Notes: a model not told the origin generated them from the sequence alone. A stretch of 50,627 nt of DNA from Salinivenus sp. (GCA_018609755.1 JAHENZ010000180.1:1-50627); one strand, 5' to 3'. Counted from the stretch's first letter, positions 17,129-26,291 are shown. Numbers and translations are program-made.

Positions 17129-18181
17129 ATGGCACAAGGTGGAGGCGACATTAAACAGCTCCGGTACAGGGTGATGTTGGCGCTGTACCTTCCGATCCTA
17201 CTGTACTCGTTCAGCACGTTTGACCTTGAAGAGCAGAGCGTTGCTGCGGAAAAAGTGGAGCCCATCCTCGTTGGGGGGCAGGAGACTGTCGTTCTGGGAC
17301 AGGACTATTCGGCTAATGCCTACCTTAAGGCCTCTCAACTTGCGAAGGGAGGAGAGATCACCCTCAGTACCAGTGATCAGAAGGTGACCGTTGAAGGCAA
17401 TGAAAACATACAGATTGCGACGGCTGAACTGCTTGCAGAGGGAGAAAATGAGAAGGAGGTAGATTACTCCGTGACGATGGAATACAGTCAGTTGAAGGGG
17501 ACGGCCCGGCAAGAGTTGACCGGCTCCTTCACCGTTCGCCGTCCCGAACTGGTCGCCACTAGTGTTGCCACGAAGTCCCTGTACCGGCAAACGCAAAATC
17601 AAATCCGAATCGACGTGCCGGGACTTGAGGGCAGGCCACTCGAGTTGGAGTCTTCTTCGGGATCTCGTGTTGAGGGTCGGCAGTTGACGCTTAGCCCGTC
17701 TTCGAACAACGTAACGGTGCGGGCGTATCTGCCTACGGATGGAGAGAGCGTGTACTTGGGGGAGAAGGAATTTGCTGTTATTGATCCTCCCCGTCCCGAG
17801 CTCAGGGTCCTTGATCGACAAGGAGAACAGCTTGCGAACGGTGATAATATCTCTCGTGCGCGTCCTGAGCTTCAGTTCCAGGTTGAGCCTGATGCTGAAT
17901 TTGCCAAGAGCTATCCCCGGGATGCTAACTACCGGGTTCGGCGTGCCAAGGTATCGATCCGGAAGGGGCTGCAGGCAAGTGAGGAAATTGGCACATTCGA
18001 ACTTGGACAGAACTCTACGCTAAGCCGAGAACTCATCCGTGCCTTCGGAGAAGTTGGGGCGCAAGCGAAGGACCGGCTCATTATTCAGTTGCAGGACGTT
18101 GTCCGGGTCAACCACGCGGGGCAAGCCATTCCTGTGAATCTTAACGAATCTAGTCTCTCCTACAGCTTTATTCTCTCCTAA
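17129..18181 (+). CDS. gldM: GldM-like motor/shaft protein, short form
   Basis: 350 residues against about 515 in well-studied GldM. One N-terminal membrane helix (about 12-32, VMLALYLPILLYSFSTF) is followed at once by beta-rich periplasmic domains. YRQTQNQIRIDVPGLEGRPL and VRAYLPTDGESVYLGEKEFAVIDPPRPEL resemble the third GldM domain (pattern YRGVxNPVxISVPG...). The helical bundle (D1) that normally comes right after the membrane helix seems to be absent. GldM passes motion from the GldL motor to the GldKN ring, so a shorter shaft may mean a different envelope spacing or a different partner. Assigned from position after gldL and these partial similarities. Confidence 0.78.
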   Translation: MAQGGGDIKQLRYRVMLALYLPILLYSFSTFDLEEQSVAAEKVEPILVGGQETVVLGQDYSANAYLKASQLAKGGEITLSTSDQKVTVEGNENIQIATAELLAEGENEKEVDYSVTMEYSQLKGTARQELTGSFTVRRPELVATSVATKSLYRQTQNQIRIDVPGLEGRPLELESSSGSRVEGRQLTLSPSSNNVTVRAYLPTDGESVYLGEKEFAVIDPPRPELRVLDRQGEQLANGDNISRARPELQFQVEPDAEFAKSYPRDANYRVRRAKVSIRKGLQASEEIGTFELGQNSTLSRELIRAFGEVGAQAKDRLIIQLQDVVRVNHAGQAIPVNLNESSLSYSFILS

Positions 18182-18233
18182 CAAGACGTATCTAGGAGAT
18201 CTTGCGGTTTAATAAGTATAACAGATTAAAATT

Positions 18234-18881
18234 ATGACTACATCAAATCGTCCTGAGGCCTTTTGGGCATTAGTGTTTGCTTTTGTCCTTTTTGCAATTC
18301 CTGTCCAGCAGGCTGACGCCCAGCGTTGGCTTCAAACCTCGCAGTTGTACGTTGACCTGACGGAGATGCAGCGCAATAGCCCGCCACGTGCGCTCATGGA
18401 CACGCTGACCCAGGTTCTTACACGTGAGGACAGCATCATGGTGCGTCGTACGCCGGATGGGGAAAGGATGCCCATCTCCGATCTGAAAGATGAGCTCATC
18501 GATGGGCCCGCGATTGGCCTTGAAAGTGCAAACGGAATGTTCGTAAACTATCGATTCGAGATTCAGAATCGCGGATTCGAAGAGAGCATTGAAAGCCTTC
18601 AGTATATCTATCGCCCTCAAGGAGGGAACGAGGAGGATATCCAGATGCTCTATATTGACGCTTCTGACCAGTGGATAAAGGACCTTCTCCGTAACAAGGG
18701 AACGACGCTTGAGACGAACCAGGCGGCCCTGAAAACCTTCAAGGATCAGCTTGCATTTGCCCGCATGGCGAAAGATGGGCAGGTTGTGCAGATTGCCGGA
18801 GAGACGGTTCGAGAAGGGTTTGAGATGGAGAAGCGTCAGCTTGTTCAGAAAATTCAGCGGTTAACATACGAATCGATGTAG
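18234..18881 (+). CDS. gldN: GldN-like periplasmic protein of type IX secretion
   Basis: 215 residues with a signal peptide (about 1-29, ending ADA-Q). The mature part opens RWLQTSQLYVDLTEMQRNSPPRALMDTLTQVLTRED and contains a VRRTPDGERMPISDLKDEL segment, roughly in the manner of GldN/PorN, which bind GldK and GldM at the outer membrane. It is shorter than most GldN proteins (about 300 residues) and I identify it mainly by its place after gldM and its export signal. The 52-bp gap after gldM contains a small inverted repeat. No gene of this block follows it; a tRNA comes next. Confidence 0.65.
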   Translation: MTTSNRPEAFWALVFAFVLFAIPVQQADAQRWLQTSQLYVDLTEMQRNSPPRALMDTLTQVLTREDSIMVRRTPDGERMPISDLKDELIDGPAIGLESANGMFVNYRFEIQNRGFEESIESLQYIYRPQGGNEEDIQMLYIDASDQWIKDLLRNKGTTLETNQAALKTFKDQLAFARMAKDGQVVQIAGETVREGFEMEKRQLVQKIQRLTYESM

Positions 18882-18940
18882 AGCTTGTGCTCTAACTGCT
18901 GAGGCCTATCTCAGGACAAGATGTAGATTACTGACGTTTA

Positions 18941-19030
18941 GGTGGGGTGGCAGAGCCTGGTTGAATGCACCGGTCTCGAAAACCGGAGGGCCCGCTATGG
19001 GTCCCGGGGGTTCGAATCCCTCCCCCACCG
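18941..19030 (+). tRNA. tRNA-Ser (anticodon CGA)
   Basis: A 90-nt class II tRNA. The 7-bp acceptor stem GGTGGGG (18941-18947) pairs with CCCCACC (19023-19029) and the discriminator is G at 19030. The anticodon arm ACCGGT-CTCGAAA-ACCGG gives anticodon CGA (reads UCG, serine). A long variable arm (GAGGGCCCGCTATGGGTCCC) is typical of serine tRNAs, and the T loop reads TTCGAAT. The genomic 3' end is GCCC, so CCA is not encoded and must be added. No integrase or att-like repeat is seen nearby. Confidence 0.95.
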
Positions 19031-19037
19031 CCCACTC

Positions 19038-19075
19038 TCCCCTTTCAGCCTACGCTGAAAGGGGATTTCCTATTT
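19038..19075 (+). terminator. Rho-independent terminator after tRNA-Ser
   Basis: A perfect 12-bp stem TCCCCTTTCAGC (19038-19049) / GCTGAAAGGGGA (19054-19065) with a 4-nt loop, followed by TTTCCTATTTTTG. It begins 8 bp after the tRNA. Confidence 0.9.
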
Positions 19076-19114
19076 TTGCCCACTTCTCCCGCTCATCGTT
19101 ATGCGATCAACAGC

Positions 19115-20221
19115 ATGACAGAGATCCCGGACTCTTTCGACCCGAGCGATTTTACAGCGGAGGTGACGCGTGAGGGTAACGCCGTCGAAATTGTCGCCCC
19201 CGACTCATTGCCCAGTGGACAGCGGATTGACAAGTATCTGACACGCTTTTATCCAGAGGCTTCGCGAACGAAGATCCAACGGTCGATTCGAAAAGGGCAC
19301 ATCTCAGTGAATGGTGAGGAGGTTCAGAAATCGCATCTCGTGGAGCCCGGTGACTACATCCAATTCCGGCTCATTCGCAAGCCACCGATGCATGCAGAGC
19401 CGGAGGATATTCCACTCGACATTGTTTTTGAGGATGAGGAGTTGTTGGTGGTAAACAAGCCGTCTGGGATGGTCGTGCATCCGGCGCCCGGACATCGTTC
19501 AGGGACGCTCGTAAATGCTCTGCTCTATCACGTGGACGGAAACCACGTGTCCGCAGCAGATACTGACACTTCGTCTAGCGACCAAGACGTTGGGCTTTCG
19601 ATGGTCAACGCCCTCCCTGATTCTCCGGATCATCCCGTGGTCCGACCTGGAATTGTACACCGGCTTGACAAGGGGACCTCGGGATTACTCGTCGTTGCGA
19701 AACGGGATCATGCACACACGTCACTGGCTGAGCAATTTAAAGCCCATTCGGTCGATAGACATTACCGGGCCATCATCTGGGGACATTTTGATCCCCCGAA
19801 TGGGACGATCAGGGGGGCTATCGGGCGTGATCCGAATCACCGGCAGCGAATGGCAGTGGTGCCGGAGGAGAAAGGGAAGTGGGCTGTCACTCATTATGAA
19901 ACGATTGAGCGTCACGCGAACACCTCGGTAGTCGACTTCTGGTTAGAAACCGGTCGGACGCATCAAATTCGCGTTCACTCGCAACACCGAAACCACCCGG
20001 TGCTTGGGGATCCGAAGTATAGTGGGCGTGCAATTAGATACGGGACACAGAACAGCACGAGGCGTGACCGCTTCGAGCGTATATTTGAAATCCTGTCCCA
20101 TTCAGCACTTCACGCTTATCGGCTGGGGTTTACACATCCCACGACAACGGAGGAGTTACAATTCGAGGTCGAGCCGCCGTCGAATTGGAAGAAGGTAAGC
20201 GAACTTTTAGATGCTGAGTGA
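19115..20221 (+). CDS. rluD: RluD-family 23S rRNA pseudouridine synthase
   Basis: 368 residues from the ATG at 19115. Upstream in-frame codons run through the terminator into the tRNA and are not real. An N-terminal S4 RNA-binding domain (RIDKYLTRFYPEASRTKIQRSIRKGHISVNG) precedes the catalytic domain. HRLDKGTSG carries catalytic Asp185, and the later TGRTHQIRVH and GDPKY motifs are conserved. Residues about 140-172 (around AADTDTSSSDQDVG) look like an acidic insertion before the catalytic motif. RluD-type enzymes convert uridines in helix 69 of 23S rRNA to pseudouridine and aid ribosome assembly; RluC-type alternatives cannot be excluded. Confidence 0.9.
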   Translation: MTEIPDSFDPSDFTAEVTREGNAVEIVAPDSLPSGQRIDKYLTRFYPEASRTKIQRSIRKGHISVNGEEVQKSHLVEPGDYIQFRLIRKPPMHAEPEDIPLDIVFEDEELLVVNKPSGMVVHPAPGHRSGTLVNALLYHVDGNHVSAADTDTSSSDQDVGLSMVNALPDSPDHPVVRPGIVHRLDKGTSGLLVVAKRDHAHTSLAEQFKAHSVDRHYRAIIWGHFDPPNGTIRGAIGRDPNHRQRMAVVPEEKGKWAVTHYETIERHANTSVVDFWLETGRTHQIRVHSQHRNHPVLGDPKYSGRAIRYGTQNSTRRDRFERIFEILSHSALHAYRLGFTHPTTTEELQFEVEPPSNWKKVSELLDAE

Positions 20222-20368
20222 GGACTGAAGATGTTCTTTTCACAGCATCTCCGTTCAGAGGTTACAATACTGCGACGCTTCTCTCGTTTTTAGGCGCTGT
20301 GATTGAACGGCGTTGAAGGCTGTTCATTTTTTGAGCGTCTTAATCTCCCGCGAGCGACTTGTTGTCTC

Positions 20369-21331
20369 ATGGGCATCACCGCATCGAACCTCACGAAGGT
20401 CTACGGCACGCAAAAGGCCGTAGATCACATCAGTTTTGAGATGAACACGGGTGAGGTGCTCGGCTTTCTCGGGCCGAACGGGGCTGGCAAAAGCACTACG
20501 ATGCGCATTCTGACGTGTTATCTAAACCCCACGTCCGGAACGGCCACGCTCGACGGCTACGACATCCACGAGCATCCCCAAGAGGTACGGCGTCGCATCG
20601 GGTACCTTCCGGAGGACACGCCACTATATTCCGATATGCCGGTGGTTGAGTACCTGTGGTTTTCGGCTGACCTTCAGTCGGTGCCAGAGGGCAAAGTCGA
20701 TCGGCGGATCCAGAAGATGATGGAGGTTTGTGGGCTTGGGCCTGAGCGTCACAAGCGGATAGGGGAACTGTCGAAGGGATTCCAACAACGGGTGGGGCTC
20801 GCGCAGGCGCTGCTTCACGATCCACCCGTGCTCATCCTCGACGAACCAACGACGGGCCTCGATCCCAACCAGATTGCTGAGATTCGGGAACTCATCAAAG
20901 AAATTGGGCAGGAGAAAACCGTGATGCTCAGCTCCCACATTCTGAAGGAGGTGGAGATGACATGTGATCGGATCCTGATCATCGACCAGGGGCACATCGT
21001 GGCCGATGGGCCAACTGAACAGCTCCGGCAGCAATTTTTGGGAGGCACACGGCTCCGCGTGCAGGTCGACGCGCCCGACGAGGCCGACGTGATAGAGGCA
21101 TTCGAAGGGCTGTCCGGAATTGTCTCCGCACAGCGGATGAAAGGGAGGTATGAGCTTACTGCCGAGGGAGACACCAACCCCGCCGCGGACGTTTTTCACC
21201 TCTGTGCTGATCGTGGCTGGGTGTTGTCCGAGTTGACGCCCCTCGAGTCAAGTTTAGAAGATGTCTTCCGAGAGCTCACTGAGGATCCGAAAACCCCGGC
21301 AGAAGTGGAAGCGGCTCCCACCTCAGCCTGA
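20369..21331 (+). CDS. gldA: ABC transporter ATP-binding protein, GldA type
   Basis: 320 residues from the ATG at 20369 (MGITASNLTKVYG), the usual start for the family. Walker A GPNGAGKST, signature LSKGFQQRVGLAQAL, Walker B PVLILDEPTTGLDP and the H-loop LSSHIL are all present. A C-terminal extension of about 90 residues follows the ATPase domain. Together with the next two genes it matches the GldA-GldF-GldG arrangement, an ABC-2 exporter needed for gliding in Flavobacterium johnsoniae but absent from some gliders. In other bacteria very similar sets serve unknown export roles, so the gliding link rests on the nearby gldKLMN genes. Confidence 0.88.
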   Translation: MGITASNLTKVYGTQKAVDHISFEMNTGEVLGFLGPNGAGKSTTMRILTCYLNPTSGTATLDGYDIHEHPQEVRRRIGYLPEDTPLYSDMPVVEYLWFSADLQSVPEGKVDRRIQKMMEVCGLGPERHKRIGELSKGFQQRVGLAQALLHDPPVLILDEPTTGLDPNQIAEIRELIKEIGQEKTVMLSSHILKEVEMTCDRILIIDQGHIVADGPTEQLRQQFLGGTRLRVQVDAPDEADVIEAFEGLSGIVSAQRMKGRYELTAEGDTNPAADVFHLCADRGWVLSELTPLESSLEDVFRELTEDPKTPAEVEAAPTSA

Positions 21332-21405
21332 GGTGTTTTCCTCCTGTCTACAATTCGTGCACCGATTCACGACGATCCGTCTGATCAGAGACCGTCTTTA
21401 CGATC

Positions 21406-22131
21406 ATGTACGTCGTTTGGACGATCTGCAAGCGCGAAGTCAACGCGTTCTTCGACTCTCTGACCGCGTACGTGTTGCTGGTGATCTTCCTCGGGCTAAG
21501 TGGCACGTTCACGTGGCTCTTCGGGCAGGGGGACATCTTCTTCGTTGGACAGGCCTCGCTGAGCACATTTTTCAACGTGGCGTTCTGGACACTCTTTTTC
21601 TTCATCCCGGCCGTGACGATGGGGATGGTGGCAGAAGAGCGACGCAGCGGTACCCTGGAGTTACTGGCTACGAAGCCGCTGGATGATCTCCAGATTGTGG
21701 CGGGCAAGTGGCTGGCGGCCTGGGGATTAGTGGCCATCGCTCTCGTGTTCACGCTCCCGTATTACGTGACTGTTGCCCGGCTCGGACCGATTGATCACGG
21801 GGCCACTATTAGCGGCTACGTTGGACTTCTGCTCGTGAGCGCCGTCTACGCAAGCATCGGGATTTTCGCGTCAAGCCTCACGAGCAACCAGATTGTTGCC
21901 TTCCTCCTCAGCTTGTTGATTGCCGTCTTTCTCCACCTGCTGTTCGGACAAATGGCCAGCATTTTGCCGGAACGCGCGGCTGCTGTCGCCGAATTTTTGG
22001 ACTTGCGGAGTCACTTTCAAACGATGGCTCGGGGGGTAATTGACGCGGCGTCGGTGCTGTACGCGGGGACCCTCACCGTCGTTGCGGGGCTTGCAGCAAC
22101 GGTTTCCCTCAAGAGCCGGAGCTGGCACTGA
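21406..22131 (+). CDS. gldF: ABC-2 type permease, GldF type
   Basis: 241 residues with about six membrane segments. The conserved cytoplasmic stretch MGMVAEERRSGTLELLATKPLDDLQIVAGKW is typical of ABC-2 permeases (EExxGTLE motif). It lies 74 bp after the GldA-type ATPase and shortly before the GldG-type gene, so the three form an operon. It should form the membrane channel of the transporter. The substrate is unknown. Confidence 0.88.
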   Translation: MYVVWTICKREVNAFFDSLTAYVLLVIFLGLSGTFTWLFGQGDIFFVGQASLSTFFNVAFWTLFFFIPAVTMGMVAEERRSGTLELLATKPLDDLQIVAGKWLAAWGLVAIALVFTLPYYVTVARLGPIDHGATISGYVGLLLVSAVYASIGIFASSLTSNQIVAFLLSLLIAVFLHLLFGQMASILPERAAAVAEFLDLRSHFQTMARGVIDAASVLYAGTLTVVAGLAATVSLKSRSWH

Positions 22132-22190
22132 TGTTTTCTTTCTACCTTTGAGTGTCCACCCTCAATGCAAAATTAGAACCTTTTCGGCTC

Positions 22191-23780
22191 ATGTCGAACG
22201 CATTCGCAGGCTTTCTTGCGAACCGGCGCGAAGCGATCCTGCAGGTATTGCTCATTGCGGGCAGCCTCATTGCCCTCACCTATACGGCTCATCAGTTCGT
22301 CTGGCGAGCCGATCTCACGGAGAACAACCGGTACACGCTTGCCAGCGCGAGCCAGGACATCGCGCAGGACCTGGAGGATCCGGTGACGGTCACGGCCTAC
22401 TTCACGGCCAATCTGCCGTCTCGGTTCGGACGGACGAAGGAAGAGTTTCGGGCGCTGCTACAGGAGTTTCGGGCGGCGGCGGACGGAAACGTGGAGTTTC
22501 AGTTTGTAAACCCGAACGAAAGCGACGAGAAGGCTCGTCAGGCACGGGAGGCCGGCATCCGTCCCGTGACGATCGACGTGCGACAGCGGAACCAGATGAC
22601 GCAGAAACGGGCCTATCTCGGTGCGGTGTTTCAGTACCAGGATCAGCGAGAAGTGCTTTCGTTTCTTGAGCCCGGTTCGGCGCTGGAGTACACGATTGCC
22701 AGCTCAATGCAGAAGCTCACGCAAGAAGAACAAGCGGTGCTGGGTGTGTTGCAGGGGCACGGGGCGCCGGCGCTTAACGAGATGACGCAGCTCCGCGATG
22801 CTCTCAAGGGCCGGTACAATCTTCAAACGGTGTCGGGGATTGACTCAACAGGCGTACCGGCGAATGTAGACGTATTGCTCATCCCTCGGCCGACACGTCC
22901 GCTTTCTACACAGGCGGCACTTGCCGTAGACCAGTACGTGATGCGCGGGGGACGAGTGATTTTCGCGCTGAACCGCGCGGAGGCGAATATGCGGTTTGGT
23001 CGGTCTCGACCCCTCGACACTGGGCTTGACTCTCTCCTGCAGACGTACGGTCTACCCGTTCGGGCCGATCTCGTGCGCGATCGGAACGCAACGGCCGTCC
23101 GCATGCAGCAGCAGCGTGGCGGCTTCAACGTAGTAAACCGCATTCGATACCCGTACATTCCACAGGTCGCAAACTTTTCGAGTCACCCGATTAGTGCGGG
23201 GCTCGATCAAGCCATCTTCCGTTTTGTCTCGTCGGTGGACACAACGCAGGTAGATACGACTGCCAGCCTGACAGTGCTCGCCCGTTCGTCGGAGCAGTCG
23301 GCCCGCGCTCCGTTGCCGGCGAGCATTCGACCGCAACAGGAATGGACGGTGTCGGACTTCTCGGAGGCCAATATCCCAATTGCTGGGCTCCTGGAGGGCA
23401 CCTTCACGTCGGCCTTTGCGAATTCCGATACCCTGTCGGTTGAGCGCACGAAGAGTCCCGAAACGAAGCTGATCGTCATTGGCGATGGAGACTTCATCGT
23501 CAACGGCTCGGGTCAGCGCAAACGGCGGCTCCCCGAAGGCAACATCAACCTCCTGGTCAACAGTGTCGACTACCTTGCGAACGATACGGAGCTCATCTCT
23601 CTCCGAACCCAGCGGGTCACGAGCCGGCCGTTGATGCAGATTGCGCCCACCACACAGACGATTTTGAAGTACGTGAACGTGCTGGTTCCGATCGTACTGG
23701 TGATCGGATACGGGCTCGTTCGGTATCGGCGCAACCAGGCGCAACGCCAGCGCTGGAAGGAGGAGGGAGTGACTGCTTAA
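22191..23780 (+). CDS. gldG: GldG-type ABC transporter auxiliary protein
   Basis: 529 residues from the ATG at 22191 (a GTG at 22152 is an alternative). An N-terminal membrane helix (AILQVLLIAGSLIALTYTA) is followed by a large extracytoplasmic domain of the ABC_transp_aux/GldG type, which opens with FVWRADLTENNRYTLASASQDIAQDLEDPVTVTAYF. It has LLIPRPTRPLSTQAALAVDQYVMRGGRVIFAL and VIGDGDFIVNG...NLLVNSVDYLA. A second helix near the C-terminus (YVNVLVPIVLVIGYGLV) anchors it again. It works with the GldA/GldF transporter at the inner membrane. Confidence 0.88.
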   Translation: MSNAFAGFLANRREAILQVLLIAGSLIALTYTAHQFVWRADLTENNRYTLASASQDIAQDLEDPVTVTAYFTANLPSRFGRTKEEFRALLQEFRAAADGNVEFQFVNPNESDEKARQAREAGIRPVTIDVRQRNQMTQKRAYLGAVFQYQDQREVLSFLEPGSALEYTIASSMQKLTQEEQAVLGVLQGHGAPALNEMTQLRDALKGRYNLQTVSGIDSTGVPANVDVLLIPRPTRPLSTQAALAVDQYVMRGGRVIFALNRAEANMRFGRSRPLDTGLDSLLQTYGLPVRADLVRDRNATAVRMQQQRGGFNVVNRIRYPYIPQVANFSSHPISAGLDQAIFRFVSSVDTTQVDTTASLTVLARSSEQSARAPLPASIRPQQEWTVSDFSEANIPIAGLLEGTFTSAFANSDTLSVERTKSPETKLIVIGDGDFIVNGSGQRKRRLPEGNINLLVNSVDYLANDTELISLRTQRVTSRPLMQIAPTTQTILKYVNVLVPIVLVIGYGLVRYRRNQAQRQRWKEEGVTA

Positions 23781-23830
23781 CGCGTCAGCGGTCGTTCATT
23801 CGAGCGTACCCCTTGAAATTTGCCAGTGCC

Positions 23831-24835
23831 ATGACAAACGCGACGAAGACCCTGTCGATTATTTTTGCTGGGACGCTAGCGCTTGCCCTCGTCACTTCGT
23901 GGAATTGGAGTGATCCGTCAAGTGCCGCCTTTCAGGGAAGGCTGTTATCTGTGGATACCAGTGCCGTGCGGGTGGTGCAGATTGATCGGTCGGGCGGGCC
24001 GTCCGTGCGACTCAAACGGGGCGCTGATGGCTGGAGGGTGGCTTCAGGGGATACCACTTCCGGATTCCCTGCAAGCAGAGATGCAGTACACAACCTGCTC
24101 GAATCGCTCCCCTCACTGCAGGTGGATGCTGTGGTGACCCGCCAGTCGAGCAAGCATCCGCGATACGGGGTCGATTCGACCGGTACGACCATAACGATGC
24201 TCGGGGATGGAGGAGAGGCGCTCGGGCAACTGATTGTCGGGCGTACGCGGATCCGTCGCCCGCAGTCGGGAGGGCAGGGACGCTCGCGAAGGCGCCGGCA
24301 AGGGGGCACGCCCATCACGTACGTTCGCACGCCTGAACAGGCCGAGGTGTACTCCGTCGAGCGGTCGCTCCGCTCCTTTGCTTCGCGAAGTGTCGAAGAG
24401 TGGCGGGACAAAGTGATCTGGGATGTCGATCGGGCAGACATCCAGCGAGTCGATTTTACATTCCCAGGGGATAGCTCCTTTACTATGCGTCGTCCATCGG
24501 TCGGGGATACGGCCTCGACTGTGGGGCCGGCCACCTGGGTCGCTGAGGGAGATACGCTCGCGAGGTCCAAGGTCTCTTCCACGCTGCGCACACTCGCGAC
24601 CCTCGAAGCGGACGGATTTGCGACGGGTACGTCGCCCAGCGAGGTAGGTCCCTCACAGTACGAAATCCGTCTTCACCTCTCCGATGGGGCAAAGCGGACC
24701 CTCCGGCTTCGCTCCGCTCCCGAGGGCTCCGGCTATTACGGGACCACCGACGAGTTTGAGTATGTAGCCCGCTTTCAGCAGGACACGTGGGATCGCATAC
24801 TTCGGGGCCGCACGGCGTATCTCGACGCGAACTGA
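23831..24835 (+). CDS. DUF4340 domain protein of the gldAFG operon
   Basis: About 334 residues from the ATG at 23831 (a TTG six codons earlier is less likely). An N-terminal membrane segment (LSIIFAGTLALALVTSW) leads into an extracytoplasmic domain with the DUF4340 pattern: VRVVQIDRSGG...VRLKRGADGWRVASG, a serial repeat of similar strands, then WRDKVIWDVDRADIQRVDF. Genes of this family commonly follow GldG-type genes, and it starts 50 bp after gldG. Its role is unknown. An Arg-rich loop (RSRRRRQGG) interrupts the domain near residue 160. Confidence 0.8.
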   Translation: MTNATKTLSIIFAGTLALALVTSWNWSDPSSAAFQGRLLSVDTSAVRVVQIDRSGGPSVRLKRGADGWRVASGDTTSGFPASRDAVHNLLESLPSLQVDAVVTRQSSKHPRYGVDSTGTTITMLGDGGEALGQLIVGRTRIRRPQSGGQGRSRRRRQGGTPITYVRTPEQAEVYSVERSLRSFASRSVEEWRDKVIWDVDRADIQRVDFTFPGDSSFTMRRPSVGDTASTVGPATWVAEGDTLARSKVSSTLRTLATLEADGFATGTSPSEVGPSQYEIRLHLSDGAKRTLRLRSAPEGSGYYGTTDEFEYVARFQQDTWDRILRGRTAYLDAN

Positions 24836-24938
24836 TGCCGGCTCGGTCCAGGGCTGCGGTCCAAACGGGGGACGTGATGTAGCGGTAATCCGGTCATAAT
24901 CGCGAGATAACGGTCGAGGCCTAGGTTGGAAGCGACGG

Positions 24939-26213
24939 ATGTCTTCCTCTCGGCCCCCTCTCGTGAACCGGATTCCCATTATGTCCGACTCTACGGTTGC
25001 TCGCCTGAAACGCGCCGTTCATCAAAATCATCGCCTGTCGCGCGAGGGACTGCTGGAGCGGCTCTTCACCCTGTGGTTTCAGGGGCTCGTCTACACGCAG
25101 ATTTGGGAGGATCCGCGCGTGGACGCTGAGGCCCTTCGGCTTGACGATACAAGTCGCATTCTCACCATCTCTTCGGCGGGGTGTAACGTTCTAAACTATC
25201 TCGTACACGAGCCGGAACGCATCCTGGCGGTAGACCTGAACACCGCCCACATGGCGCTCACACGTCTCAAGATCGCTGCTCTCGAACAGCTTCCGGACCA
25301 TTCTCACTTCTTCCAGTTTTTTGGGAAGGGATCGGGGCGAGAGAATGTAAAGGCCTATCACGAGTATATCCGTCCGTCTCTGGACTGCACGACGCGAGCA
25401 TTCTGGGACGAGCGACCGTGGGCCGGACTCCGGCGTTCCCGCATCCACGCGTTTGAGCGAGGATTCTACGAACACGGCGTCCTTGCTCGATTTCAGGGCT
25501 TTGCGCGGCTCATGTCCCGACTCGTGCAGGGACGATCTCCAGAGGAGTTGTTGGACGCCGACAGCCGGAAAGAGCAACAGCAATTCTTCGAGGACTGCGT
25601 GGCCCCATTTTTTGACCATCCAGTCGTTCGACGGCTTGCCCGCCAGCCTACCACGCTCTACAGCTTTGGCATTCCGCTCCGCCAGTACGAAAGCCTCTCT
25701 GCGGCCGCTGACGACTCGATCGTGGATCTGTACCGCGATCGGCTCGAACGACTGGTGTGCGGCTTTCCGCTCTCAGACAACTACTTTGCTTGGCAGGCCT
25801 TTGGACGACAGTACGACATCGACAACCGAGAAGCCCTTCCGTCCTATCTTCGAGCCGAGTGTTACGGGCAGCTTCGGTATCATCTCGACCGCATCGAGAC
25901 TCGAATCACGTCCCTGAGCGATGCCCTTCAGGCCCAGCCCGACAACAGCTTCGACAGCTTCGTCCTTCTCGATGCGATGGATTGGATGACCCCGGACGCC
26001 ATTACCTCTCTCTGGGCAGAACTAGCGCGGGTGGGGGAGCCGGGGGCACGCATTATCTTTCGCACCGCCGGCCCTCGGTCAGTCGTTGAGCCGGCCCTTC
26101 CCTCCGACCTGCGTGATCGATTCACGTACGAGCGCGACCGGTCCGAAGCCCTACACGCGCAGGATCGATCTGCAATTTATGGCATGTTTCACCTGTACGT
26201 ACTCACGGGCTGA
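24939..26213 (+). CDS. btaA: BtaA-type S-adenosylmethionine:diacylglycerol 3-amino-3-carboxypropyltransferase (DUF3419)
   Basis: 424 residues, or 410 from the second ATG at 24981, which matches the usual BtaA length better. The DUF3419 signature is clear: GLVYTQIWEDPRVDAEAL, ILTISSAGCNVLNYLVHEPERILAVDLNTAHMALTRLKIAAL, FFQFFGKG, FGIPLRQYESL and FDSFVLLDAMDWM. BtaA moves the 3-amino-3-carboxypropyl group of S-adenosylmethionine onto diacylglycerol to give diacylglyceryl-homoserine, the first step to the betaine lipid DGTS. The methyltransferase for the second step follows 78 bp downstream, and two lipase/phosphatase-like genes come next, which supports this role. Confidence 0.87.
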   Translation: MSSSRPPLVNRIPIMSDSTVARLKRAVHQNHRLSREGLLERLFTLWFQGLVYTQIWEDPRVDAEALRLDDTSRILTISSAGCNVLNYLVHEPERILAVDLNTAHMALTRLKIAALEQLPDHSHFFQFFGKGSGRENVKAYHEYIRPSLDCTTRAFWDERPWAGLRRSRIHAFERGFYEHGVLARFQGFARLMSRLVQGRSPEELLDADSRKEQQQFFEDCVAPFFDHPVVRRLARQPTTLYSFGIPLRQYESLSAAADDSIVDLYRDRLERLVCGFPLSDNYFAWQAFGRQYDIDNREALPSYLRAECYGQLRYHLDRIETRITSLSDALQAQPDNSFDSFVLLDAMDWMTPDAITSLWAELARVGEPGARIIFRTAGPRSVVEPALPSDLRDRFTYERDRSEALHAQDRSAIYGMFHLYVLTG

Positions 26214-26291
26214 GACGGGTTCGGGCGACGGCCAATAGATTCCACGTCCCTGTAGTTGGACATCGGTTCTCTTCGCTGACTCCACCGTGCT

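Noticed and set aside
18941-19030. tRNA-Ser as a possible integration site
   Set aside because: No integrase, no direct repeat of the tRNA end and ordinary chromosomal genes on both sides.
18965-19114. An N-terminal extension of RluD that begins inside tRNA-Ser
   Set aside because: It would be translated through the tRNA and its terminator; the ATG at 19115 gives the normal family start.
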